Assembly: GCA_910575005.1 (NCBI GenBank)
Contig: CAJTCL010000013.1
Span: forward strand, 62,001 to 126,000
Direction of reading: 5' to 3'
Source of the DNA: Lachnospiraceae bacterium
Lineage (GTDB): Bacteria; Bacillota; Clostridia; Lachnospirales; Lachnospiraceae
Length of the DNA: 64,000 nt
In this document: positions 43,912 through 52,575 of the stretch, in pieces
Numbering within the stretch: the first letter of the stretch is position 1
How the letters are laid out: each line of letters opens with the position of its first letter
Translations under genes and position numbers: made by a program
Notes under the pieces: model-generated
Told to the model about the DNA's origin: nothing
Seen by the model: only the letters and a program-made list of their open reading frames with translations
The model's database searches: none

Positions 43912-43976
43912 CAAATCCGGCAAAAAAGCAGATGCTTCATGCTTGCATGAAAGCAGTGACTTTTTTGCCGGATTTG
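43912..43976 (+). other. Long hairpin in the gdpP leader
   Basis: A perfect 17-bp stem (43912-43928 with 43960-43976) encloses a second stem-loop TTCATGC-TT-GCATGAA. The right arm has TTTTTT inside, but the stem continues past it, so it is not a standard terminator. It is followed at about 43990 by the motif GTAGCGAAGCGA, also present in the XrtG leader (33951). Confidence 0.6.
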
Positions 43977-44077
43977 ATAGGGCGACAGCCCGAAACCGAG
44001 ATGTAGCGAAGCGAAATCGAGGTGCATGGGGAGAAGAGTATTGTTTTGATTTGAGGAAGGCAGAAGGTAGAAAATAA

Positions 44078-46132
44078 ATGAAAAGAGAAATCAGGTTCAA
44101 AGGACAGTTGAAGAATTACATGTACTGGCCGCTGATGTTGACCATTTTGATTGTATTGCTGAATTTGCCTTTGTATTATTTTGATCAAAGGGCTGGTATC
44201 TGCGTGTCTGTATTTGCAGGATGCTATTTTTTGATTGTACTGGGGCTTTTTCTGGCAAATCGTTCCGTACTGCGCAGTGAAGTAATCAATTTCGCTACTC
44301 AATATGGTACCGTACAAAAAAAGCTGTTAAATGAATTTGAAATCCCTTATGCGCTGTTGGATTTCAATAGCAAGATTTTGTGGATGAATGAGGCATTTTC
44401 AGTGATTACAGAGAAGGATAAGCAATATCATAAATCCATTGCCACAATATTTCCCTCTATTACAAGAGAACTTTTGGCCAAAGAAGAAAACAGCAATCAA
44501 ATTTTGGTAGAGTGGAAGGATCGAATTTATCGGGCAGTTGTGGGAAAATTGTATTTTGATGAAGAGAGCAAAGAGGGAAGTATGATAGAGTTAGAAGCCA
44601 AAGATCAATATCTGATGGCGCTCTACTTGTTTGACGAGACGGATCTGCATCATTATATTCAGGAGAATAAGGAACAGCAGCTTGTGTCTGTCTTGATTTA
44701 TATTGATAATTACGAGGAGGCGCTGGAAAGTATTGAGGAAGTAAAGCGTTCCCTGTTGGTGGCTCTGGTGGACCGAAAAGTCAGTAAATATTTTTCAGAG
44801 CGGGACAGCATTATCAAAAAAATAGAAAAAGACAAATATTTTGTGGTGTTTAAGCATAAGTACTTAGAAGAGCTGATCAAGGACAAGTTCAGCATTTTGG
44901 AAGAAGTTAAGACCATCAAAGTGGGAAATGAGATGGCAGTGACCTTGAGTATCGGCGTGGGGATTAGCAATCTCAATTATTGTCAGAAATATGATTATTC
45001 ACGGATGGCCATTGACCTTGCTCTGGGCAGGGGCGGTGATCAGGTAGTCGTCAAAGAGGGCGAAAAAATTTCTTATTTTGGAGGAAAGTCCAGACAGGTA
45101 GAGAAGATGACACGTGTAAAGGCAAGAGTAAAAGCACATGCCTTGCGTGAGATTTTTGAGACCAGAGAACATGTCTTTATTATGGGCCATAGTATTTGTG
45201 ATATGGATGCATTTGGCGCAGCAGTGGGAATTTATTGTGCAGCGCAGGTGATGGGCAAAAAAGCGCATATTGTATTAAATGAAGTTACATCCTCACTGCG
45301 CCCAATGAAGGAATGTTTTACAGAAGATAAAGGATATCCGCCCGATATGTTTCTGCGCAGTGAGAAGGCGCTTGAGCTGGTGGACTATCGCAGTGTGGTG
45401 GTGGTAGTAGATACCAACCGCCCCAATTATACAGAATGCCCTGAACTTTTGGGGCGCAGTAAGACAATTGTGGTCTTTGATCATCACAGACAGGGCAGTG
45501 AGGTCATTGAAAATGCAGTCCTCTCCTATATTGAGGCATATGCCTCATCTACCTGTGAAATGGTTGCGGAAGTGCTGCAATACTTTAATGAGAATATTCA
45601 TCTCAAACCAAATGAGGCCGATAGTATCTATGCGGGTATTTTAATTGACACCAATAACTTTATGACAAAAACGGGTGTCAGAACCTTTGAGGCAGCGGCA
45701 TACCTTAGGCGCTGCGGGGCAGAGGTGACAAGAGTGCGCAAGCTGCTTCGAGATGATATGGCAGCTTATAAGGCGCGGGCAGAGGCTGTCCGTCATGCAG
45801 AAGTGTATCGAGGAGCATTTGCCATTTCCATTTGTCCGGCAGATCCAAGAGTGGAAAGCCCGACGATCGCTGGTGCACAGGCGGCAAATGAATTATTGAA
45901 TATTGTTGGGATTAAGGCGTCATTTGTACTTACAGAGTATAATGAAAAAATATACATCAGCTCCCGTTCTATTGATGAGATTAATGTGCAATTGATTATG
46001 GAGCGGATGGGCGGCGGCGGACATTTGAATGTGGCAGGCGCTCAGCTTAAAGATTGCAGTGTTTGGGAAGCAAAGACAAAAATCCAGGAGACATTAGATA
46101 AAATGCTGGAGGAAGGAGACATAGAAGTATGA
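44078..46132 (+). CDS. gdpP: Cyclic-di-AMP phosphodiesterase GdpP
   Basis: 684 residues. Two N-terminal helices, a PAS domain (about 90-180), a degenerate GGDEF domain (about 185-330), then DHH (HSICDMDAFGAA, VVVDTNRPNY, VFDHHRQGSE, AGILIDTNNFMTKT) and DHHA1 (MGGGGHLNVAGAQL). It hydrolyses c-di-AMP to pApA and so affects potassium balance, wall stress and beta-lactam tolerance. The GGDEF domain lacks the GGDEF signature, as usual for this protein. The stop overlaps rplI by four bases. Confidence 0.95.
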   Translation: MKREIRFKGQLKNYMYWPLMLTILIVLLNLPLYYFDQRAGICVSVFAGCYFLIVLGLFLANRSVLRSEVINFATQYGTVQKKLLNEFEIPYALLDFNSKILWMNEAFSVITEKDKQYHKSIATIFPSITRELLAKEENSNQILVEWKDRIYRAVVGKLYFDEESKEGSMIELEAKDQYLMALYLFDETDLHHYIQENKEQQLVSVLIYIDNYEEALESIEEVKRSLLVALVDRKVSKYFSERDSIIKKIEKDKYFVVFKHKYLEELIKDKFSILEEVKTIKVGNEMAVTLSIGVGISNLNYCQKYDYSRMAIDLALGRGGDQVVVKEGEKISYFGGKSRQVEKMTRVKARVKAHALREIFETREHVFIMGHSICDMDAFGAAVGIYCAAQVMGKKAHIVLNEVTSSLRPMKECFTEDKGYPPDMFLRSEKALELVDYRSVVVVVDTNRPNYTECPELLGRSKTIVVFDHHRQGSEVIENAVLSYIEAYASSTCEMVAEVLQYFNENIHLKPNEADSIYAGILIDTNNFMTKTGVRTFEAAAYLRRCGAEVTRVRKLLRDDMAAYKARAEAVRHAEVYRGAFAISICPADPRVESPTIAGAQAANELLNIVGIKASFVLTEYNEKIYISSRSIDEINVQLIMERMGGGGHLNVAGAQLKDCSVWEAKTKIQETLDKMLEEGDIEV

Positions 46133-46578
46133 AAGTAATTTTATTAGAAGATGTAAAGTCATTAGGAAAAAAAGGTGAGGTAGTAAATGTCAGCGACGGT
46201 TATGCCAGGAATATGATTTTACCGAAGAAACTTGGAGTAGAAGCCAATGGTAAGAATATGAATGACTTGAAATTGAAAAACCAACATGAGAAGAAGGTTG
46301 CAGAGGAAAATCTGGCAGCCGCAAAAGCACTTGCAGAAGAAATTGCTTCCAAAGAGGTGATTGTGAAATTAAAGACTGGTGAAGGTGGAAAAACATTCGG
46401 TTCTATTTCTTCCAAGGAAATTGCGGGGGCGGCAAAAGAGCAGATTAAAATGGAGTTGGACAAGAAGAAAATACAGCTTCCAGATGGCGGCTTAAAGACG
46501 TTAGGTATTCATGAGGTGACAATCAAATTCCATCCCAAGGTGACAGGTAAATTAAAAGTCAAAATTGAAGAGGAATAG
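46129..46578 (+). CDS. rplI: 50S ribosomal protein L9
   Basis: 149 residues. MKVILLEDVKSLGKKGEVV and NVSDGYARNMILPKKL are the N-domain signatures; a connecting helix and a C-terminal rRNA-binding domain (GGKTFGSISSKEIA) follow. It overlaps gdpP and lies nine bases before dnaB, the usual order in Firmicutes. Confidence 0.97.
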   Translation: MKVILLEDVKSLGKKGEVVNVSDGYARNMILPKKLGVEANGKNMNDLKLKNQHEKKVAEENLAAAKALAEEIASKEVIVKLKTGEGGKTFGSISSKEIAGAAKEQIKMELDKKKIQLPDGGLKTLGIHEVTIKFHPKVTGKLKVKIEEE

Positions 46579-46587
46579 GAGGTCCAT

Positions 46588-47919
46588 ATGGAGGAGGCTC
46601 TGATCAAACGAATTATGCCCAATAATCTGGAAGCAGAGCAGTCTGTAATCGGTTCTATGATTATGGATCGCGAGGCTGTGATTATTGCTTCTGAGATATT
46701 GTTGCGAGAAGATTTCTATCATCAGCAATATGGTGTTTTATTTGAGACAATGGTAGAACTTTACAATGAAGAGCAGCCAGTGGATGTGATTACGCTTCAA
46801 AATCGCCTGCGGGAGAAGAATGTCCCAGAGGAATTGAGCGGCCTAGAATTTGTCGGCGGTCTAGTGTCCGCAGTCCCCACTTCAGCCAATGTTAAGTATT
46901 ATGCTAATATTGTCAAAGAAAAAGCGATGCTGCGCAAATTGATTAAGGTTAATGAAGCGATTGCAAATCAATGTTATCTGGGCAAAGACAGTCTAGAAGA
47001 TATTATGGCAGAGACTGAGAAGCAGATATTTCATTTGCTTCAGAATAAAGGCGGTGGAGAATTTGTCCCGATTAAACAGGTGGTAATCAATGCTTTGGAG
47101 AAGATTGAACTTGCCTCTAAAATCAAAGGAAATGTCACAGGGATTGCCACAGGCTTTGTCGATTTGGATTTTCGGATGTCAGGCCTGCAGCCGTCAGATT
47201 TAATTTTAATTGCGGCACGTCCATCTATGGGCAAGACAGCTTTTGTGCTTAATATTGCGCAGTATGTAGCGTTTCACAATCATCTCTGTACAGCAATATT
47301 TAGTTTGGAGATGTCCAAAGAACAACTTGTAAATCGTCTGTTTTCACTGGAATCCCGTGTAGATGCGCAGATGCTGCGTTCTGGTAATCTGGCGGACTCT
47401 GACTGGGAAAAGCTAATTGAGGGGGCGGGCACAATTGGACGTTCCAATCTGATTATTGACGATACACCAGGAATTTCTATACCAGAATTGCGTTCAAAAT
47501 GCCGTAAATATAAATTAGAGCACGATTTAAAGTTGATTATCATTGATTATCTACAATTGATGTCTGGTTCTGGAAGAACAGATTCCAGACAGCAGGAGAT
47601 TTCTGATATCTCTCGTTCACTAAAAGGGCTTGCCAGGGAATTGAATGTTCCAGTAATTGCATTGTCTCAGTTAAGCCGTCAGGTGGAACAGAGACCAGAT
47701 CACAGGCCGATGCTCTCAGATTTGCGCGAGTCTGGGGCGATTGAACAGGATGCGGATGTTGTTATGTTTATTTACCGTGATGATTATTACAACAAAGATA
47801 CTGCGGATAAAAATATTGCAGAGATCATTATTGCCAAGCAGAGAAACGGTCCAATTGGAACAGTGAATCTGGTATGGCTGCCACAGTATACCAAATTTGT
47901 AAATATGGAGAAAAGATAG
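46588..47919 (+). CDS. dnaB: Replicative DNA helicase DnaB
   Basis: 443 residues. The N-terminal scaffold domain is followed by a RecA-type motor: ARPSMGKTAFVLNIA (Walker A), FSLEMSKEQLVNRLF, IIIDYLQLMSG (Walker B), and LSQLSRQVEQRPDHRPMLSD with sensor and Arg finger. It unwinds DNA ahead of the replisome. No intein or fusion is seen. Confidence 0.97.
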   Translation: MEEALIKRIMPNNLEAEQSVIGSMIMDREAVIIASEILLREDFYHQQYGVLFETMVELYNEEQPVDVITLQNRLREKNVPEELSGLEFVGGLVSAVPTSANVKYYANIVKEKAMLRKLIKVNEAIANQCYLGKDSLEDIMAETEKQIFHLLQNKGGGEFVPIKQVVINALEKIELASKIKGNVTGIATGFVDLDFRMSGLQPSDLILIAARPSMGKTAFVLNIAQYVAFHNHLCTAIFSLEMSKEQLVNRLFSLESRVDAQMLRSGNLADSDWEKLIEGAGTIGRSNLIIDDTPGISIPELRSKCRKYKLEHDLKLIIIDYLQLMSGSGRTDSRQQEISDISRSLKGLARELNVPVIALSQLSRQVEQRPDHRPMLSDLRESGAIEQDADVVMFIYRDDYYNKDTADKNIAEIIIAKQRNGPIGTVNLVWLPQYTKFVNMEKR

Positions 47920-47938
47920 GGCATATCAGATAATGAAG

Positions 47939-47983
47939 AAAAAAGCAGATTTCCTTCGTAAAAGAGGGGAAACTGTTTTTTTT
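47939..47983 (+). terminator. Terminator after dnaB
   Basis: AAAAAGCAGATTTCC pairs with GGGAAACTGTTTTT with one bulge, followed by a run of T's. Confidence 0.7.
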
Positions 47984-48125
47984 TGTCGCTATTTCACGAT
48001 GAAAAAAGATTGTAAGCCGTAGCATAAATCGGTAAAATAGAATTAGTAAAAAGGGACAGGCTGTTAAAGTCTGACGAAGCGTTCACATAGAAAGAACGTG
48101 AATTCCCTAAAAAGGAGGTAGAAAT

Positions 48126-48977
48126 GTGGAAAATGTACGCTATATGATTTCGGATGCGGCAAACATTGTAAATGTTGAGTCTCATGTCCTGCGCTACTGG
48201 GAAGAAGAGTTAGAGCTTGCCATCCCCCGCAATGAAATGGGACACCGTTATTATACAGAAGAAAATATAGCGCAATTCCAAAAGATAAAAGAATGGAAAG
48301 AACAGGGGTACCAGTTGAAAGCCATTCGAATGATGATACATAATATTCCTGAGCAGGAGGTTTGTCCAGTGAACACGATGAATGCAGGAGGGCCAGGCAA
48401 TATGAACAATATGGGAAACCTGGGAATGGCAGGCACAATAGGAGACCCGTCAGCGGGCAATCGAAACAGTATGGGAAATACAGGCACAACAGCCGGTGTA
48501 ACAAATCCAGGAGGGACAAGCAATACAAGTAATATGACAGCTCCTGGAGTGATGACAAATATGGGTACTGCTATGCCAGGCAATGGACAGGTGGTGCAGA
48601 TCACGAGAGAATATCCGAGAATGGAACAACAAGTTTCAAAAGCACATGGCAATCCTGTTTCCAATACGGTGAAACTTGAACAATTTCAAAAGATGATGAC
48701 AAATATTGTGAAAAAAGCAATGGAAGAAAATAATGAATCCTTAGGGAAGGAGGTTAGTACTCAGGTTGGGGAGAAGGTTCTCAAGGAAATGAATTATCTG
48801 ATGAGAGAACAGGATGAGGCTGAAGAAGAGAGATTCCGCAAGTTGGACGCAGCGATTCGCTCCTCACAGAAAGGAAGAAGATTCCGCAAGGAAAAGACAG
48901 AGAAAAAAGAAAAGGAAAAAAATGTAGCTAAGGCGATGAAAAAGGAAGGTAAGTTGAATCCTAATTTGACCACTTGA
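48126..48977 (+). CDS. MerR-type DNA-binding coiled-coil protein (RacA-like)
   Basis: 283 residues, GTG start with AAGGAGGT six bases upstream. The MerR winged helix (about 1-75) has MISDAANIVNVESHVLRYWE, HRYYTEENIAQF and GYQLKAIRMM. A low-complexity stretch (about 80-165) rich in Gly, Asn, Met and Thr follows. A coiled-coil segment (about 185-240) precedes a very basic tail of Lys/Arg and Glu. No effector domain is present, so it is not a classic MerR regulator. The layout recalls RacA, which links chromosome origin to cell pole, but this is an analogy only. Confidence 0.75.
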   Translation: MENVRYMISDAANIVNVESHVLRYWEEELELAIPRNEMGHRYYTEENIAQFQKIKEWKEQGYQLKAIRMMIHNIPEQEVCPVNTMNAGGPGNMNNMGNLGMAGTIGDPSAGNRNSMGNTGTTAGVTNPGGTSNTSNMTAPGVMTNMGTAMPGNGQVVQITREYPRMEQQVSKAHGNPVSNTVKLEQFQKMMTNIVKKAMEENNESLGKEVSTQVGEKVLKEMNYLMREQDEAEEERFRKLDAAIRSSQKGRRFRKEKTEKKEKEKNVAKAMKKEGKLNPNLTT

Positions 48978-49094
48978 ATTTGATATTTTTTTGTAAAAAA
49001 CAAAGCGAAAAAGCCGGCATTAATTCTTTAAAATTCTCATTTAGTCATTTGAGAGATATATAATAGATTATGCGAAAGTGTACCTAAGATTGTG

Positions 49095-49133
49095 AAGAGC
49101 CTTTACTCTCAATGATGGAAGTTAAAGGCTCTT
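49095..49133 (+). terminator. Terminator of the MerR-like gene
   Basis: AAGAGCCTTTA/TAAAGGCTCTT, 11-bp perfect stem, weak U tail, about 120 bp after the stop. Confidence 0.6.
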
Positions 49134-49184
49134 GATTCGTTTATAACAATGAGAAAGTAGCCATTCTAATTACTGGTTAGGTGC

Positions 49185-49232
49185 AAATACCCCCAGAGGA
49201 CGTATCAAATTTGATGTCCCCTGGGGGTATTT
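49185..49232 (-). terminator. Terminator of the ferredoxin gene
   Basis: AAATACCCCCAG... pairs with ...CTGGGGGTATTT, a long stem with one mismatch, 33 bp after the ferredoxin stop on the minus strand. It may act in both directions. Confidence 0.75.
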
Positions 49233-49265
49233 GATTGTTATAGACAGTAGAACTGTATCTAACAA

Positions 49266-49436
49266 TTAGCCCTGCTCAATTGCACCTGTAGGACAGGCAC
49301 CTGCACAGGTACCGCAATCGATGCATGTATCTGCAGCGATTTCATATTTTCCATCACCAGCGGAGATAGCTCCTACTGGACATTCTCCTTCACAGGTTCC
49401 ACAGCTTACACAAGCGTCAGTAATTACGTATGCCAT
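49266..49436 (-). CDS. 2[4Fe-4S] ferredoxin
   Basis: 56 residues. Two classic CxxCxxCxxxCP motifs: CVSCGTCEGECPVGAI and CIDCGTCAGACPTGAI. Start at the ATG (49436) with AAGGAGG nine bases upstream; the longer frame from 49472 has no such signal. It is a low-potential electron carrier for enzymes such as pyruvate:ferredoxin oxidoreductase or hydrogenase. A minus-strand promoter TTGTAA-17-TAAAAT lies at 49500-49528. Confidence 0.96.
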   Translation of the reverse strand: MAYVITDACVSCGTCEGECPVGAISAGDGKYEIAADTCIDCGTCAGACPTGAIEQG

Positions 49437-49499
49437 ACTAAAATCCTCCTTATAAAATGAATATTCATTCAAGCTCCCTATGTGGTAGCTTTGAACTAT

Positions 49500-49528
49500 A
49501 TTTTAATACAAACAGGCTGCGATTACAA
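49500..49528 (-). promoter_or_regulatory. Promoter of the ferredoxin gene
   Basis: Minus strand: TTGTAA (49523-49528), 17-bp spacer, TAAAAT (49500-49505). Confidence 0.65.
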
Positions 49529-49588
49529 GTAAAATTTGTCCGAAATGGATATTTTGCTTTTTAGAACTGGAAATGGTAAAATGTAGAC

Positions 49589-49759
49589 AACTATTCAGAA
49601 CCCAATAGAAATGGGAAGTCAGGATCTTCAAATTTATTTGAAAGAGCCTGAATTTCCATTTTTATGAGGGTGATAATTCTCTCAGCCACAGACAAAAGCC
49701 TCGGCAGAGGCGTATGACAGCTTGTCTGGCATGTCTGTGGCATGAGGTTCTGAATAGTT
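49589..49759. repeat. Interspersed hairpin element, reference copy (171 bp)
   Basis: Perfect 14-bp terminal inverted repeats: AACTATTCAGAACC at 49589-49602 and GGTTCTGAATAGTT at 49746-49759. Inside are two hairpins: a long imperfect one (about 49608-49660) and GCCACAGACA/TGTCTGTGGC (49685-49694 with 49732-49741). No ORF of its own. Size and ends are like a miniature inverted-repeat element. Relatives lie at 2392, 5425 and 63871. This copy runs opposite to those at 2392 and 63871. Confidence 0.75.
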
Positions 49760-49799
49760 AGAAATATAAAATGAAGATTCAAGGACAAGGAGGAGGAAT

Positions 49800-50228
49800 A
49801 TGGAAAAGCTAGAACCTTATTATCATACAGTACAGTACTATGAGACAGATGCGATGGCAGTCGTGCATCACTCCAATTATATCCGTTGGTTTGAGGAGGC
49901 TAGACTTGACTATCTTAAACAGGCAGGATATCCTTACAGTACAATGGAAGAGAACGGTTTTATGATTCCAGTTTTAGGTGTTTCTTGCGAATACCGTAAG
50001 GCAGTGCATTTTGGAGAAACTGTGAGAGTGGAGACCGAAATTATAAAATTTAATGGTTTGAAATTTACAGTTGTCTATGAAATTTATGATAAAGAATGCC
50101 AAAATTTACATGCCAGAGGCAGCACAGAGCATTGTTTTTTGAGCAAAGATTTTAAGCCTGTTTCTATTAAGAAGCAAGCACCAGAGTTGTATCAGTTTTT
50201 CTGGAATAAAACATTGCATAATAGGTAA
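49800..50228 (+). CDS. Acyl-CoA thioesterase, YbgC/4HBT family
   Basis: 142 residues. YYETDAMAVVHHSNYIRWFEEARLDYL contains the catalytic Asp of the 4-hydroxybenzoyl-CoA thioesterase group, and VSCEYRKAVHFGETVRVETEI the dimer core. Single hot-dog domain of standard length. GGAGGAGG precedes ATG. It is the second hot-dog thioesterase in the window and unrelated in subfamily to that at 19454. Confidence 0.92.
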   Translation: MEKLEPYYHTVQYYETDAMAVVHHSNYIRWFEEARLDYLKQAGYPYSTMEENGFMIPVLGVSCEYRKAVHFGETVRVETEIIKFNGLKFTVVYEIYDKECQNLHARGSTEHCFLSKDFKPVSIKKQAPELYQFFWNKTLHNR

Positions 50229-50286
50229 AATGGTATTATAATAAAGAGCATGTGTAACACTAGTTATGTGTAAGGAGGTTTAGAAA

Positions 50287-50487
50287 ATGGCACAAGTGAC
50301 AAAAGAGACCATGATAGGTGAATTGCTTCAGATTGATGAAAATGTTGCACCGATTTTGTTAGAAATCGGTATGCATTGCCTTGGCTGCCCATCTTCTCAG
50401 ATGGAGACAATCGCCGAAGCAGCGATGGTACATGGCCTTGACCCAGATGCATTAGTAAATAAAATTAATGATTTCTTGGAGAAATAA
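50287..50487 (+). CDS. DUF1858 domain protein
   Basis: 66 residues. MIGELLQIDENVAPILLEIGMHCLGCPSS and ETIAEAAMVHGLDPDALVNKIN match the DUF1858 domain. The CxxC in CLGCPS is its hallmark and may bind iron or sense redox state. It stands alone here. AAGGAGG precedes ATG. Confidence 0.92.
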   Translation: MAQVTKETMIGELLQIDENVAPILLEIGMHCLGCPSSQMETIAEAAMVHGLDPDALVNKINDFLEK

Positions 50488-50490
50488 CAA

Positions 50491-50520
50491 AAAGGGCGGG
50501 AGAATCCCGCCTTTTCTTTT
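50491..50520 (+). terminator. Terminator of the DUF1858 gene
   Basis: GGCGGGA-GAA-TCCCGCC hairpin followed by CTTTTCTTTT, directly after the stop codon. Confidence 0.9.
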
Positions 50521-51659
50521 GCATAAATGTAATCATCTGTATTTCGTTTGGCGGATGATTGCACATAAATCTGATTTGTGAATAAGAATTCTCATTTCTA
50601 TCTCATTTAAAACACGGATAGCGCTTTGAACAGATGGAAGACGCCATCTGATCGAAAACAAATCGAATGAATAGATTCCCTCCTCTCTTGCTTCATAAAT
50701 AAATGAAGAAATTTTGTGATATATTATTCAGAAGTACAAGTTATTCCGAAAACTCCGGTTTTTTCGGAATAATAGTTTCTTTGAGGCTTCGAGCTTTCGT
50801 TCCTGCCGCCCTGAAATGAATTTGACAGAACAGCGAGCAGCCTTTTTCCTTTCCCAAATATGGAGTATATTCCATACATTGCCAGCACAGCAATATTTTT
50901 ATTATGCCGCTGTCTTAAGGAACAGCACAAAATTCCTGTCAGAAACAATTTGTTATAGAGATATCAGTATCTTCATTGGTTTGAGGTTTATACTAATTGA
51001 AAATAGGGAACTCAAACCTTATTGGACATTGGTAACAGGCTTAATAAAATTCTTTGTGGGTTAATTTAGTCAGATTTTCATATACTATACCTTGTGATAC
51101 GCCAAATGGCACGCGTGCCCGAAAGGGTATAATGGTGTGCCTTGGGTATACCTGATGAAATGAAAGACCATATAGAAGTTAAATATGTTACTGTCTCACC
51201 ATAATCCATCTAAAAATCTCTAAAGTAATATTATATAGATGGTAGGTGATCATTAAGAATAAACCGGAGAATTTTGTCGTATTTTGCGGTTCTGTGAAAG
51301 TTGTAATAATTTGACAGATTGACCTTTGTCAAAAGGGTTACTTTTCAGGGGTAAAAGTGATATAATAGAAATTAAGAAAAGTATTGCAGAACCAGAAATT
51401 AAATTGGTTTGGCTCCTTTCTGCCTGAACCAAATGGACATCTCTGTGGTATTTATATCATACAAATATTACCAATGCAATGGTTTTCCCGAAAAGTTTAG
51501 AAATTTCACAGTTTTTTTAGAAAAATAGGAGGACTTCGACTTGACGTAATATAAGAATATGTAATATACTTTGATTACTTAGTAGAAGTATTATGATTTG
51601 ATATTCAATGTAATAATATAGATTCCTGATGCAGATGTAACAAAGAAGGAAGGGATTAT
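50521..51659. other. 1.1-kb intergenic region with several hairpins
   Basis: No supported gene. It contains CAGATGG/CCATCTG (50631-50650), a perfect 12-bp stem TTATTCCGAAAA/TTTTCGGAATAA (50741-50772), the palindrome GGCACGCGTGCC (51108-51119) flanked by other inverted stretches up to about 51165, and the mecA promoter region (51311-51366). The frame at 50816-51064 (82 codons) has no ribosome binding site, so I do not call it. The length suggests a decayed gene or RNA elements. Confidence 0.6.
51311..51366 (+). promoter_or_regulatory. mecA promoter with upstream inverted repeat
   Basis: TATAAT at 51361-51366 with TTACTT 17 bp upstream. Just before it, TTTGACA (51310-51316) and TGTCAAA (51327-51333) form an inverted repeat spaced by 10 bases, a possible operator. 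A leader of about 285 nt precedes mecA. Confidence 0.5.
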
Positions 51660-52454
51660 ATGAAGATTGAGAAGGTAAATGATAACCAAATTCGTTGTAC
51701 ACTTACCAGAGAAGATCTGGCAGATCGTCAGCTTAAGCTGAGTGAATTGGCATATGGTACTGAGAAGGCAAAAATGCTTTTTCGTGATATGATGCAGCAA
51801 GCTGCATATGAATTTGGCTTTGAGGCAGAGGATATTCCATTGATGATTGAGGCAATTCCGATATCTGCTGATACAATTATTTTGATTATAACAAAAGTAG
51901 AATATCCAGAGGAGTTAGACACCCGTTTTTCCCAATTCGCTCCAGGCGATCCTGAGGACGATGCAGGAGAGGAGTTGACAGCAGAAGAGAACGATAGAGC
52001 CTTTGAGTCAACGGGAGCAGATGATATTTTGGATTTATTCCGCAAAATCCAGGAAGAGACTAAGAAAAATGGGACTGACTCCAAAGAGGATAATTTTATT
52101 CCATTAGAGAAGACGATTCGCCAAGAACTGCAGAAAAAGAAAAAAGAGCCTGTACTGGTAGATATCACAAAGCTTTTTGTATTTGATGGACTTGACGAGG
52201 TCAATCGTCTGGCAAGAGTGTTGAAGGGCTTTTACAATGGGTGTAATGTATTGTATAAGAATAAGCTGAATCGTAAATATTATTTGGTAATCAGCAAGAG
52301 CCAGCATACACCAGAGGAATTTAATAAAGTATGTAACATTTTAGCAGAGTATGCGCATCAGGAAAAGTATTCTTCTGCGATACGTGCATATTTTGAGGAG
52401 CACTACGATATTATTTTGAAAAAAGATGCATTGCAGATACTAAGTGCAATTTAA
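51660..52454 (+). CDS. mecA: Adaptor protein MecA
   Basis: 264 residues. The N-domain (MKIEKVNDNQIRCTLTREDL, MLFRDMMQQAAYEFGF) binds substrates, an acidic linker follows, and the C-domain (about 165-264: VFDGLDEVNRLARVLKGFY, SKYYLVISK-like) binds ClpC. MecA presents substrates to ClpCP. ATG follows AAGGAAGGG. Confidence 0.93.
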   Translation: MKIEKVNDNQIRCTLTREDLADRQLKLSELAYGTEKAKMLFRDMMQQAAYEFGFEAEDIPLMIEAIPISADTIILIITKVEYPEELDTRFSQFAPGDPEDDAGEELTAEENDRAFESTGADDILDLFRKIQEETKKNGTDSKEDNFIPLEKTIRQELQKKKKEPVLVDITKLFVFDGLDEVNRLARVLKGFYNGCNVLYKNKLNRKYYLVISKSQHTPEEFNKVCNILAEYAHQEKYSSAIRAYFEEHYDIILKKDALQILSAI

Positions 52455-52455
52455 G

Positions 52456-52552
52456 AAGGGGCTGCCGTAAAATAGTATTCAGGCATCATAAGGTTTGTTT
52501 TTTATGTACATACCATATGGTGCTTGAAACTATTTTTGTGCTGCTCCTTTTT
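52456..52552 (+). terminator. Long terminator between mecA and the GH18 gene
   Basis: AAAATAGTATTCAGGCATCATA pairs with TATGGTGCTTGAAACTATTTT with few mismatches, and GGGGCTGC with GCTGCTCC outside, ending CTTTTT. It is unusually long for a terminator. Confidence 0.6.
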
Positions 52553-52575
52553 GCGGATATACATAGGAGGATATT

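Noticed and set aside
50816-51064. 82-codon plus-strand ORF
   Set aside because: No ribosome binding site, no recognisable motif, and it sits in a hairpin-rich non-coding stretch.
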